From Edaphochlamys debaryana (Eukaryota; Chlorophyta; Chlorophyceae; Chlamydomonadales), in the NCBI GenBank assembly GCA_016858145.1, contig JAEHOE010000068.1:186001-250000 (forward strand): a stretch of DNA of 64,000 nt, in the 5' to 3' direction. Below, piece after piece: positions 11,501 through 23,309 of the stretch. The notes under the pieces were generated by a model, which worked only from the letters and a program-made list of their open reading frames with translations, was not told the DNA's origin and did not search any database. How positions within the stretch are numbered: the first letter of the stretch is position 1; every line of letters begins with the position of its first letter. The translations under genes and the position numbers were made by a program.

Positions 11501-13472
11501 CAAAACATCAACTCCGCCGGATGGGATATGCTCAGCATCCAGGAGTTGTTGGTGTATGGCTGGCCCGCGCCCCCTGCCCCGCCACGCCCGCCTCCGAGCC
11601 CGTCAGCAGGTTTGTCGCCTGCAAGAAAAAATGTCTCCACCATGGGCCAGGAGTAGTACTGCGGCCCACATTGCTTGCCCTCCGCCCATACAGGCTCTAA
11701 TTGCTTGTGGCGGTCACAGACCTTTGGCGACAACGGAACTGGGGCCATCTATAATGATACCAGCATGGCTGATGGTGGACGCAACGCCAGTGAGTGGGGT
11801 GGGCCCCGTTGCGCGTAGTCTGGGATGACATTTGTTGATTGAGCATTTGCAGCATCTGACCCTACGCAGTAGACCCAAAGCTGAGTAATCGGGCAAGAGA
11901 GGCGGCAATAGGCCAGCAGTTAGGAAGGCTGAGCACACAACCTATCTAGTTGCGCACATCGGTCCTGTGGTCTTTCTGGATTACTGACATGACCCCCCCC
12001 ACCCACCCACCCGCCACCCTTGTAGTCACACGGATCGACTGGCGTGCTGGCTGGTACCTGGACACAATAACCCTGTGGTATGGAGGCACAGAGGGCTTCC
12101 TGCACGGCCTGATCACGGGCAACCTGCTGCAGATTGTCGAACTTTGGACCAACGAGGTCATTGATCAGGTCAGAGCGGCAGCTCATCAGCAGCTGCACCC
12201 TTCATTTTAACATCATCCTGCCACCCTTGTGTCCGCACCAAGCATCTACGCCTGCACCTGCCCACCCTTTGAGCACGCTTGTGCTTCTCTATTGTGTGCA
12301 GGTCATCGTCTACACCAACAATCAGGCAAACGTGGTTGCCCGGTTCGAGTTCATCACGCTGAGCAGGACTATCGTGGTTGGGTCCGACCGACCTCTAGAG
12401 GTCCCTGATGATCACACGAAGTGGCCCATAATAAGCCCAACGAAGCCCGCTGGCTGCCCTTGGTCTTCCAGGCGTCTGGCTGCTATTGGTGGGCGTAGCG
12501 ACGGTTATGTGCAATCCACATGGTTCCAGTTTGCTTGGCTGCCCCCGCCCCCGCCTCTGCCTCCGTCCATTCCGGCAACCCCGCCAACGCCCCCAAGCCC
12601 CAAGAGGCCTCTTGCCAGGGGAGTGAGCTGGTGCTACACCAACACTGATATCATGGGCATGGATGTTGGAGTGGCTCGCGAAACAGCTGATAGCGGCGCA
12701 TGTATGCAGGCCTGCGAAGACAACCCCGAGTGAGTGGGGATGGGGTAGGTGAATGTTGCGTAAACTCAGTCCGTCCGTACGTGAAAGTTACCCTTTCTGT
12801 TGTATGTACAGCTGTGTTTTCTCTGTTCGACTGAGCGACAGCGGCGACTGCTACTTGAAGAAGGACCCGGTCGTGGGGCCGAATGGCGTGAATGGCTATC
12901 AGGAGCACATAGAAAAGTCCTGCTGGTCACGGTCAAACTGGGGTGAGTTGTTCAAACTGGGGTGAGTTGTTCAAACTGGGGTGAGTTGTTTGGCCGCTGA
13001 GCTGTACTTCAGGTTGACACACCGCCCAGTCTGATACCGGCTGACTAGCTGGAGGCTGGATGGCCGGGTATGGACAAGCAGGCCTCACCTTCCTATCCAT
13101 ACGCTCATGACCAGGGAACTACTACTGCGTCGACAATTGGGAAGTGCGAGGAACATCTGTGGCTGCCCCGGCATGTGATATCCACTTCCCAGGTGAGCAA
13201 GAGACGCTCTCCGTGTAACCCGTATGGTTCTTACCGGCTCTTTGACAAGCTTTGTATCCTCATGTGGCAATTGCGCAGGCCAGACGCTCGACAGCTGCAG
13301 AGAGCTATGCGAGGGTCGCAGAGTCTGCTCCGCAGGCTGCTGTCACATGTTTGTGTTCTGGAAGGATGGCGGGTGTCAGCTTAAGACGACCCCCAACACG
13401 GGCTTTTGCGGCGACACCGTCGAGAACATTCAAGTCTCCAAATCGTGCTTCAAAGCGTACGACCTTGTTTAA
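5538..13472 (+). CDS. Secreted M11 (gametolysin/VMP-like) metalloprotease with F-type lectin, jacalin-like and PAN domains (copy B)
   Basis: Predicted extracellular-matrix metalloprotease of about 1673 aa from 21 exons whose phases all agree: 5538-5610, 6146-7682, 7783-7837, 7921-8070, 8174-8232, 8381-8594, 8688-8787, 8901-9013, 9142-9184, 9331-9595, 9826-10037, 10135-10231, 10346-10860, 10986-11214, 11320-11609, 11694-11789, 12026-12168, 12302-12729, 12812-12942, 13115-13192, 13279-13472. Order: signal peptide (MVDRLQARTLVLALAALEAI...), Ser-Pro repeat exon, M11 domain with zinc motif QELLHNYGLYH and Met-turn-like GSTFMG, PAN-like domain starting CPPVDGF, second Pro-rich linker, F-type lectin (NPWLSVDLG, NRVDCCG), jacalin-like domain (WYLDTITLWYG...AIGGRSDGY), two PAN/Apple units. 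The QExxH form is known from Volvox VMP proteins. The start is the only ATG with a signal peptide, and it splices in phase 1 exactly as in C and D. Lectin specificity is inference. Confidence 0.88.
6430..7602 (+). repeat. Coding minisatellite, 12 units of 96-102 bp in copy B exon 2
   Basis: The exon encodes about 12 tandem units of the type RPPSPRVSPSPPVPSAALG followed by PRPPVPKSPNPPLP. Unit lengths are multiples of three. The last units alternate between a 99-bp and a 96-bp form, so a roughly 195-bp higher-order unit has itself been duplicated. Ser-Pro and Pro-Pro spacing suits prolyl hydroxylation and arabinosylation, giving a rigid stalk between the signal peptide and the protease. Confidence 0.9.
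12933..12989 (+). repeat. Triplicated 5' splice site, 3 x 19 bp
   Basis: Three perfect tandem copies of TCAAACTGGGGTGAGTTGT straddle the exon 19 donor of copy B. Each copy carries its own CTGGG|GTGAGT donor. Only use of the first keeps the frame with the exon at 13115. Copy A has a single copy at the same place (about 1882-1899). Confidence 0.9.
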
Positions 13473-13917
13473 TGGCAGCCCCGGGACTGGCATCCCGGGA
13501 ATACATGTCAGCCTGGGCCAATGCATGCATAGGTGTCAAGGTTTGGCCATACAACTCGCAACTAAGAGGGTATAGCGAGGAGAAGGAAGAGTGGGTCGGT
13601 CTCGTGATGGGCATCATTGCGCTTTCCATGATGAGGCGTCCATTGAACGTATGGGTCGAGGACAGAGTAGTAGTTGATGTACGTATGGCTTTAGGTTCTC
13701 TAGTTCCTTTATTTCATGTATTTGCAGAGGCTAGACAGATAGAGATAGACGGGTTCAATGCAACTGAGCGAGCGTACGGCAGGGCATTGCGCAACGTGGC
13801 CAACCCATTTTTATGACTCAGTGTGGGCGAAGAGAGTCACAACCTGACATGTTCTTAGATGTGGTACATACGAATCTGAATGTTATTGCGGGTGAGCGGG
13901 ACAAGCTGACAAGACAT
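13473..13917. other. Copy B 3' flank
   Basis: This stretch is AT-richer than its surroundings. No gene is recognised, and no TGTAA polyadenylation signal was seen here. Confidence 0.5.
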
Positions 13918-13930
13918 ACATACAGCAGAG

Positions 13931-14692
13931 AAATAGAAATAGAAATAGAAATAGCTAACGCCGGGTTACCCCTGGCGTGGGTTAAGGAAGGCGGGTTGGT
14001 TAGACCCGCCACCGTGGGGGTGGCTCTGCACCCTTGTGCTCATCCCTGCCGAAGGGTCCTGTAGGTTTTCACGATGCCTTTGAGGCGGCTCACCGCGTGT
14101 CGGTGCAGGCTATGGCAGCACGCTTTTGCCTCAGGGGCCGTGACGCCCAGGGTCTTAAGCAGGGGGTTGAGGGTGCGGGGCACAGTGCCTGTGTGTCCTA
14201 GGGTGACAATGGTCTGTCGGGAGTAGTGGACGGTCCAGCCGTCACTCCGCAGCAGCTCGGCGAGGTGTGCGTGTTGTGAGAGCTTCTCTTGCAGCTTTGA
14301 GGCGTGGGCCAGGTCATTGCAGTACCCAACTTCGATCAGGTAGATCGGGTAGTGGGATTTGTCTGCAGGGGCTTTGTAGTTGGCTTTGTCTGTGTTGCGG
14401 CTGGGGAGGTTGGGGATGAACAGGATGTCGGGCCGCATGCGGTCGGTCTCTGTGCTGCCCAGGCCGCTGGGGGCTAGCCAGCTGGGTAGGCGTTTGCCTG
14501 AGGCGTATTCAGGGGCGGCGTCAGCCCGCCCGGCGTCCATGAGCATGAAACCGCCGCCCCGGCTGCCGGCCTGGAGGCAATCTGCAATGATTCGGACGGC
14601 TCCGTCGTGTCGCAGGATGTATAGCCCTTGCATGAAGGCGTGGAGGCAGCCTCCCAGCAGGTGTCCGATGGTCCCGCACCGCCGCTCGCCGC
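13931..14692 (-). mobile_element. 5'-truncated non-LTR retrotransposon with zinc knuckle and endonuclease-like C-terminus
   Basis: The - strand ORF from about 14714 to 14040 has a C-x2-C...HLLGGC zinc knuckle, then RPDILFIP and IYLIEVGYCND, the order seen downstream of reverse transcriptase in elements that carry a restriction-like endonuclease (CCHC, then RPD...E). Reverse transcriptase itself is missing. After the stop comes a ~90-bp 3' UTR and a (TATTTC)n tail (13931-13954 on +). A 14-bp direct repeat, ACATACAGCAGAGA, flanks it at 13918-13931 and 14693-14706, as expected for a target-site duplication. One knuckle Cys codon lies inside the 5' copy of the duplication, so microhomology at the 5' junction or coincidence must be allowed for. 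The family is not named with confidence. Confidence 0.75.
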
Positions 14693-14706
14693 ACATACAG
14701 CAGAGA

Positions 14707-16299
14707 TTGTGCACAGTTTATAACTTCCACCTAAAGTAGGTAAAAGGTAAATAGGCGCCTACATCCCTAAATCGTGTCCATCGTATACCATCTACCCGCC
14801 TGCTTTTTACCTAGCGCTCGCTGGTGTTTCACCATGCATGCTCTGCACACTCATCTGCATCTCTGATGTAACAAGCTGGTGTCTGTCTCCTGACTACTGC
14901 ACCGCACACACTGTGCTGGATGCACTGGGAGGCGTAGCTGACGTTGAGGCCTGACGCTGTCCCAGCTAACACTGTCCTGGGCTTTGGGGGGCCTGTACCA
15001 GGCCGCGGCTATGTGCCTCGTCCCAGTCCCGGCGCCGCGCCAGGAAACGCTAGGCTCTACCTTGCTACTGCATTCACTTGCCACTCGCGGCGGGGCAAAC
15101 TATTCCGTTTGACCGGGAGGATCTTATGCCCAAACAAGTGAAACCCTTGCAAGACAAGCCGTTACAGGGCCGAGACCAGACGCAACGCCAGCACCCAACA
15201 TCAGGAGTGCATTTCGCTGTCAGCAACCGTGCGAGGGGCCGCTCTGAACTCATGGGGATTAGTGAAAATGCGCATCACTTGAAGGTTACGGCATAACGGC
15301 ACCCAAAACGTGGCATATTGAAGCTGCCACGGTCATGAATGTTTTCAGCGGAGGACGGAGTGAATGCTGATGATTGCATCCAGCAAAAAACACGGGGGGC
15401 AGAGACAGAGGGGAGTGGCAGATGGGCGTGAGGGCGCCCAGGCAAGCAACTCAATTACATGCATTGCTGGGCCCCGCCCGGGGTCATCACAAAGAGAACG
15501 AGGAGGAGCTCACAAAACGCTCGACTGGCAAAAAGCTCGCTCGCTCGGAGATGCGAGATCCCCTGCCCAGCCAGTAATTAGGGGGGCAAGAGGACTCCCG
15601 ACAGTCCCCGACGTGTGCTGCTGCTTGACTGTCCGCATCCGTGTCACACCCGTCACAAACCACCACGTGACAAAGTTAACACGGCAAACAGGTTCAACCA
15701 GTTCGCACGCGGTCCCATGTGAATGAACCTAACAGGCCCTCGGGGGCCAGGAAACGGCTGCCTCACGGGCTGGACACAGCTATTTGGACACCAATAAGCT
15801 GCCACCGGTGACGTCAACAACTGCTTTCCCGGCACAGGCATTTCTTCATCGAGCGAGTTACCCCAGCTCTCACAAACCAAAGGGTGCGCGACAGGAGGGC
15901 ACGACATGCATACGCTATAGCCCGCAGTCAGACCAGGCCGGCCTCATACTGTGTCCTCAAGTCATCTCTTGGTAAGCACTTACCAACAGGCACTGGCCAT
16001 TCACGTTGACTGACGTGACCGCATTTAAGCTTGTGCCATTTAAAAACTGCACATCATGTCTCCCGTCCCCCCCATTGAAGCCCCTACCGGTGAGTGAACG
16101 CCATCCGAAAAATCAAGCAACATAGCATAGCATTGGTACTACGATGCATAGGTCGAACGCTGGATCACAAATAAAAGTAAGCAGCCACACACTCCAGGCC
16201 TGTCTGATTGCCAAATCGGCCCGCTTTTGCGCACACATGTTTGCCTTTCATTCTTCCATCTGGATGCACGACACATACACACATTGTCCGCTCTTGGAA
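14707..16299. other. Intergenic between retrotransposon and 3' end of copy C
   Basis: No conserved coding sequence was seen. It should contain the 3' UTR of C, which is transcribed leftwards. An imperfect inverted repeat around TAGGTAAAA occurs at 14737-14810 but has no convincing flanking duplication. Confidence 0.5.
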
Positions 16300-19200
16300 T
16301 TAAATCCACACTTTCAAACAGGACCTCTCCGCGGGGGGGTTGCTTCCTGTCGCTCCACAGCTGCCCTCAAGCGGGTCCTGCTTCAGTTGGCAAGCGCCAT
16401 CCTCCCAATAGACAAAATGCGTGCATGAAGTGTTTCGCTCACAAAGGTCTCGGCATTCCTCCGCAGTGGCAGCTGCACACGGAGCAGAGATGGAAGCCAA
16501 ATGTCCGGGTCAGTACGCAAACCCGCATCCGCCGAGAGGAGCCAACTTGATAAACTCACTTATGACGTGGTATCGGGTGCATGTCCCAACGCCCAGCTGT
16601 GTTCCTTGGATTTCCCAATTATCGACGCACATGTAGTTGCCTGCACATACATGCATGGGCCGCAAAATGGGAGCAAAATGGAGTGACCGTAGATCAGATC
16701 GAGGAACAGGTGCAGCAGCATGCAAACGCATTCCACCAATACATAGAGGGATACGGATTAGGGCGCCTGCGTGCCTCTTGACACAGACACGCGCGAAATA
16801 GACTCACCCCAGTTCGGGCGCACAAGGCAGGTCCAATTAACGTTCGCTCTCATGCCGTTGAATCCACTGGGCCCCACAAATGATGCATTTTTCAAATAGC
16901 ACTCACTCCTCTCCACAATAAGAACGGATATGGTGCACCTGGCAGGCATGAGCGTGAACCATGCATGTAAGCACTGGCACTAGGACCACCAGCAGAATGC
17001 AGCATTTTGCTTGAAAGTAAGAAGGTGCAGTCAGCGACTCTTACGTTGAGTCAATGCTACAGGCCTCTGCGCACTCGTCCTTTGAACTGCCGGCGAGGTA
17101 ATTGATGTCGTTTCCTTTGATGTCGATGCCCTGGTAGCATGCCCTGCTTGCGCATCAGAGAGCAAACCGTAAGTAAGCATGCGGTGCACTGCACCAGTGT
17201 ACCTGCGAATTAATGCGTCATGTCAAGACTACTTGCCGTTGCATTTGACTACGAGGTGGGGGCCGGTAAGGACTAGGAGGCTTTGGCGGCTGGAAAGGCT
17301 GCACGGGCGCCGCTGGAAGCCAAGCAAACTCGAACCAAGTCGCGTTCAGGAAATGGCCGTTGCGGCCACCAATAGCAATGAGCCGCATGCTGGGAAAGCT
17401 GCAAGCTGCAGCTTTTTCGGGAACAACAGTCTCCTTTGTGTAGTCGGAGGGAACGGACAAGGGCCGGTTGGATCCCACAGCAAACGTCCGCAACTGTGTG
17501 GCCATCTCGATCCGTGCGATCACGTTTGAGGCGTAAACGCTGGCAATGTACACTGTGACCTGCTTGACGGCACATACATTGTGACAGCAAGTAAGCGTGG
17601 GTGACCAACGCCTGTCCGAAGACGGTACAGAATGAAGGGGCCCACCTGGTTGATGAGCTCATTGGGCTGCAGCTCAACGCTTTTCATAGGATTGTAGCGG
17701 ACGTCATCTTTGATGGTAGTGGCGTTGCCATGCTGCATGCTCTTGATGCCTGCATATGATACCGCCATGGCATCGATCCACCAGTCGGACCACCACTCCA
17801 AGCGGGAAACTGCGGCGGGATGCAATCAAAAATGAGCGTCAGGGATGTGAGGGTACGTAGTCAGGGATGACAGTTCTAATACCCAGCAAGGGAACATGCA
17901 TTTCTAAGTCTGAGTTACGCATAAAGCACTCACTCGAGTATCGCCCACCCTCCGCAAGACGACTGTCGTCAAAGATAAACCCTGAATCTGTCCTGCCGTA
18001 TGTTTTCGACCTCCATCTGCAGATGCCAGCTGTCGGACGCGCAAAATGAATGAACGGGCAATTTGGACATCAGAACGGAAAGCGTCCTTAGGGAAAGCCC
18101 ATGTCAACGCCTCGCCCACAGCCCTATGCGCCGTGAGAAAAGGAGCTATGAGTAGCTGCATCCTGCACACCTGCCGATGGACGGAGGGGCTGGCGAGGTA
18201 GGTTGGGCGGGGCAGGCCACCCATACACCTCTAGCTCCTGGACGTGGAGCATCAAGTCGCCCCCAGATCCAGCAACATTGTCGTTCTGCAGAGTTACAAT
18301 TCTGCCGTATCGTGCTGGCATGACGTCAACGTTGTGTAGAGAGCCGTCCGCTCCCCAGCCACGCAGCTTCCAAACAAGCTCGTTGTTGGTGATCAGGGAG
18401 GTCTGGTTTGCATTGGTGGCGAGTTGCCAGCCAATGCGGATCTCAGCCAGGCCCAGGCGTGAGCCACAGCTACGCAAAGCAGAGGCAGCGGTCAGCGTGC
18501 GTTGCAGCTACCACAAGCGAGCAGCAACAGAAAATGGCTAATTTTACCAGTTGACACGGTTGTAGATTATGACGCGGTTGATGTAGGATGCGCCCCCCAA
18601 GTCAACACAAAGCCAAGGGTTGGCCTCGACGCCCGAGTGATAAAAGCTGCCCAAACCGGTAACACCCCCGTCGACAGCCTTCTCCGGCCCAAATGTGTAG
18701 GCTGCATCCTCAGTGCCGATTTTCGGGATGTACACGCTGGAGGCGTACGCTTGCTTGCCTCGGGCAAGATTGACTGCAGATTTCATACAACGGGGGGTGC
18801 GTATGTACATGCGGCTCATACAATGTCATCAAGGCCCGTCCATCCAGTCTATCAAGCCCTGTGTTACGCGTGCCTGGAGGTGGGGCTGGCGGCGGAGACG
18901 GGAATGGCGACTTGGGGGATGTTGGCCTAGGGCTAGGGGGCCTGGGCAAGGGAGACGGCGGCTTGGGCGGCGAAGGTCGTGGAGGGGAATGCGGCTTTGG
19001 AGAAGGCGGCAAAGGAGGCTTGGGAGGGGGTGGGGGTACGATCCTGATGAACAGGCAAGTCCCTCGGCTTGTGATTATGTTTGATATGCGTGATTTGAGA
19101 TATGCCAACTTGTTTAGGCTCTGGACAAAAGCGAAGCCCACGCAGTCCGATTGGCAGTAAGTTGCGTAAACGGTGAGGTCGAACCCAATCTGGGCATCGA

Positions 19201-22200
19201 AGTTGTCCTCGCCCGGGGTATCCCTATCCCGCAAAACCGTGTAGCCGTCAACAGGGGGGCATCTGCAGGAATGCGACAAAGAGCACCTCTGTTTAGTGCA
19301 AGCGAACAATCCGCATAGCGACGACTGGGAGCGTCCAGATTACACTCGAAGACTTACAGAGTTGGTATGGGCGGCATGCGGCACTCAATGGACGCGAAGC
19401 GGAAACGGCACACGTCCACAACCATCCTCCTCCCGAGAGCATCAGAGATTAGCTCTACATGAAGCATATATAAGGCACCAGCAGTAAGGGGCACACCTAG
19501 GAAATATTATGCCTGGCACATAGGTGAAAGCCAAAGCTAAGGCGTCTAAGGCGTCGCTTGCTTGCTTGGCTTCGAACCCACTACACCCACCTCGGGCTTG
19601 AATGACAAGACGGTACTCGGGCGAGTTCCACACCTGACCCTGCTCCAAAAGCGCAATCAGGTTGAAGCGCGGGTCCTCTGTCGATGCACCAGCGCCATTA
19701 TCTGCTATTTTCAGGGCCTCGTGGATTGAGATTCTGTCCTTGTACTCTTCGTTCAGCTGCCAATCCCCTTTGTCACGGGTACGGAATGACAGGTACAAGT
19801 TCCTGGAGTGAGTAAGCAAGGCATTCACGTCAGTGTAGCGAAGCGAGCGAGCGGAAGGAAAGGCTACCGCAGGAAGGAGCAAGTCCAGCAACCGTCTCAC
19901 TTTGTGTACGCGTCACTCGCCAGCCAGTCGGGTAGGATCCGTACTGTAACCCGAGATGGTCCAAGAGACGTCACGGGGATGGTCGCGTTATATATGTTTG
20001 TTGTTGCCTCGGGAAGCAGATTCCGGTTGAGGACAGCCAGGGGCGTCGCCCAGCCCAGGCGAAGCAGCTCGGGTGCGGAGGGGCAGGCGCTTGCGGCGTC
20101 TCCCATCCACGTGGAGCCGTCTCGATACTCTACGCCGTCTTTGAAACCATGAAAGAGGCCAAAGTCTGCAGGAGGAGCATCGAAACGCTGTGAGCGGTGT
20201 GAGCGCAATCTATGATGTCGCCGTATGCATCGGAAGCAACAGCAGGAAACGCACTGTGCAGGAGCTCTTGCATGACTGTCCCCGGCTTGAAGACGCCCTG
20301 ACACAATGGCGGTGGGAAGGCAGCCGTCAACGATGGCAAACGCCAGTGGCCGTGAACAAATAAAGGTGCTTGCCCCCGGCGTTTCAGTGTGCCTACCATG
20401 TCGCCAGCTGCAAGCCATGATGTTCGGCCCCGCTGCTCCGCTATGCCCTGCCATTGGCACCCAGCAGCGGTCGGCATAACGAAGGCCGTGTGCGTGTATG
20501 CAGCCATGTCTGGGGGAGGGAGGAGCGCACATTTCCTGTCGTAAATGCAGTCAAAGCCCGCGCGTGTACCCCTTTAATAGCTTACTATCTCATCCACGTG
20601 GTTTGGCAGCAGACTCTGCAGGCAGAAGTCTCAGAACCCACACCATCCACTTACTGACACCGGGAATTGTCGCAACTGCAGCCCTTGCCGCGTTGCCCGT
20701 GGCCAAATGGTCACAGAGTCGAATCTCCCAACTACACGGCAGCAAAAGCTCCTTGACCTGGAGGGGATCATGAGACGTGGAGTAGGCAGGAGATGGTTGA
20801 CATGCCGCTTCCAAGCGCTAAAGGCCCACATACGCGCAGCCTAGCATTAGCCTCGATCTCCACGAGGACCAAGGGGCGGCCCGTCCTGCCCTGACAATTG
20901 CCCACAGCAGATGGACTCAATCGTTGCTCCATGAGTTATCGCATGCCTGCTATATACTCCCGTGCGTGCCCGCCTCAGCTCACCAGCGAACGGCTTCGAT
21001 CAAGGCGCATGCTGCCATAGCTACACGCTCGCAGCTGGTCTGCCACTCCTCGTGGGCCCCAGAGGACGTCTGTCACACTTGACACGTCAGCTCCATCGGA
21101 CGCAGGGCAGTCTCCAAAGCCGGAGAGCCGGAGCACCAGGACTAGCAGGTTTACTGTAACATTGACGGCAAGGCCCCGATTGGCAGAAGGGGAGAACCTG
21201 AGCAAAAGCGTAGGTCGTCAAGTCACAAGAGCATCAAGGTGTACGTGAAATGGCCGCCACGTCTGCACTTCGCTTCCTGGCATTGCGACCGCAGATGTGG
21301 CTCAGGAGCAGGCTACGGTTCTCATGAGTTGCCCGCTAATTTTGAACTCACGTGACGGTAACATTGGACACGTTGTAGCACGTGTACGCCACCAGCAGCG
21401 CCGGGGTGCAGAGCTGCGGGCACGCAGGGGCCAAGGCTCAGCCAGCCCCTCCCTTCAACTCTCTTGAAGTAGCCGAAAGCTGTGTCAACGTGCCGCCAGC
21501 TCCCGAGCTCACCAGGCGCACGGCGCTGCCCACGGGCACGAGCTGCTGTGTGACCGGGTTGCGCGGCTGCCCCGGCAGCAGCTGAAAGCTCATCGAGTCA
21601 TTCTGGCGAATGAGGAACCACGTCGTCTGGAAGTCGTGGCTATCCGACATGCTCAGGGTGCCCTGGAGCGGCATCGAGAGAACGGCATCCTTTAGACAAG
21701 ATTGATACGAAGGATGGAAATTAGGTTCTTGGGACTCACCGAGAGGGGAAACGGGGTAAGCGATGTCGGTGGGTAGGGGGGTCTTGGTCGCCTGGAAGTA
21801 AGGTCACAGCAAGGCTCATAAAATTACGCACACATCAATGGCAGGGCCCCGCTAGCTTTAGGTATCCAAGCCCCAGCTCATCATACCTTGGCGGCAGAGG
21901 AGGCGAAAGAGGCCGGGGCGGGCTTGGAGGCGGCCGTGGCCGGGGGCTTGGGGGGTCCGGCTTCGGCGGGAGAGGCGGCGCAGGGGGGCTGGGTGGTTTC
22001 GGGTACGGGAGCGGTGGTGCCGGGGGCTTTGGCTTGGGCGGGAGAGGCGGCACAGGGGGGCTGGGTGGCTTCGGGTACGGGAGCGGTGGTGCCGGGGGCT
22101 TTGGCTTGGGCGGGAGAGGCGGCGCAGGGGGGCTGGGTGGTTTCGGGTACGGGAGCGGTGGTGCCGGGGGCTTTGGCTTGGGGGGGAGAGGCGGCATAGG

Positions 22201-23309
22201 GGGGCCGGGTGGCTTCGGGGGCGGGAGCGGTGGTGCCGGGGGCTTTGGCTTGGGCGGGAGAGGCGGCACAGGGGGACCGGGCGGCTTGGGGGGTGGGAGC
22301 GGTGGTGCCGGGGGCTTTGGCTTGGGCGGGAGAGGCGGCCGAGGGGGTGGCTGGGGTACCGGTGGACGAGGCTGCAAAATCCCGGGTGGACGCGGCGTGG
22401 GTGGCAGAGGCGGCTTCGGGAATGGAGGACGTGGTCCTGTGCCGTGGGTGGGGGCGGTGGGATAAAGAAACATGTGTCAGAAGGTTTGGCGGCGGATACT
22501 CATCTTCAAACTCTGCTTGGCTTCGCTGGATCCCGCCCCTCAGTTTGTCCGTGAAGGATCGCCAAGCAACGAGGAACGTGTTGCCCTGATGATGACCTCA
22601 CCTGACAGCCGCTTGCAGCAGCCCGCGTCGCACCCCAGCCCAATAACTGCTGTTCCCTCTTCTCCCGCACCTCTCTGGTAACAACGGTTTTGCACTGCCT
22701 TCAAACCTTACTATATCAGGGCTGTTAGGAAGGACCCCATGCCATAAGTCGCATGCGCATGCATTGAGGCCCCCCACAGTGTGCCTGCCCGGGTCGAGCC
22801 AGTCCCTAAGCGCCTTCCATCTCTGCCTCGTCCCCTGGTGTTCGGCCACTCTTCTTGGGGGGCGCTCCTGTGGCTGGCGACACCCCCTCGTGTTCGCCTG
22901 CCTTGACTCCCGCACCCTAGCCAGGAGCCAGGAGCGTCCTGATCATGCCCCCCTTCATATGCAGCACTTCTGCGTTGAAGGACCTATCAGGCGTGTTGAT
23001 CAAACATAGTAGCTCACCCCTGCCCTGCCCGTGCACCGCCTCCTCACCCCCTCGTACATGGGTCCCCCTGGCTGTCTGACGGGCCCAACTCAGGCCCAAG
23101 AACTGGCCAGCTCGGAATTGTACCAGTGGCGCTATTGGCGCTTACTCTACGCATCGCGCTGTGTTGCGTTGCAAGTCTGCACCCACCCAAGTTCGGCATG
23201 CCGCCCAAGGCCGAAGCTCCTCAGATCTTTTACCTTGCATATGGACTGACGAAAGCCAACTCAAAGCAATACCGAACAACACCAGCGCTGTTGCAGGAGT
23301 GGCCATCAT
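16300..23309 (-). CDS. Secreted M11 (gametolysin/VMP-like) metalloprotease with F-type lectin, jacalin-like and PAN domains (copy C)
   Basis: Full-length paralogue of B on the opposite strand. Exon 1 (23234-23309) encodes the signal peptide MMATPATALVLFGIALSWLS and ends in phase 1. Exon 2 (21887-22436) is the Pro-rich repeat; exon 3 is 21740-21791. The M11 region lies at about 19500-21670, with QELLHNFGLFH formed across an intron and a GSTWMG Met-turn-like site. Then follow a PAN-like domain and Pro-rich linker (about 18870-19262), an F-type lectin (about 18150-18790, NRVNCCGSRLG), a jacalin-like domain (about 17225-17820, AIGGRNGHF) and PAN/Apple units to SCLKVWI-stop. The lectin site keeps an Arg (NCCGSR) where B has Tyr, but has Asn for the Asp of the usual RxD. 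One junction is unresolved: the exon ending near 17245 and the PAN exon starting near 17150 do not match in phase in my reading. Confidence 0.82.
21968..22327 (-). repeat. Coding minisatellite, five 72-bp units in copy C exon 2
   Basis: The element GGGAGAGGCGGC (+ strand) recurs exactly every 72 bp at 21968, 22040, 22112, 22184, 22256 and 22328. It encodes 24-residue units of the type [18 protein letters not shown]. It sits in the same exon position as the unrelated repeats of B and D. Confidence 0.9.

Noticed and set aside
14737..14815. Inverted repeat around TAGGTAAAA as a second MITE
   Set aside because: Imperfect, short arms and no target-site duplication.
22441..22473. ATG at 22471 as the start of copy C
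   Set aside because: It lies in intron sequence just before the CACAG acceptor. The true signal-peptide exon with matching phase 1 is at 23234-23309.
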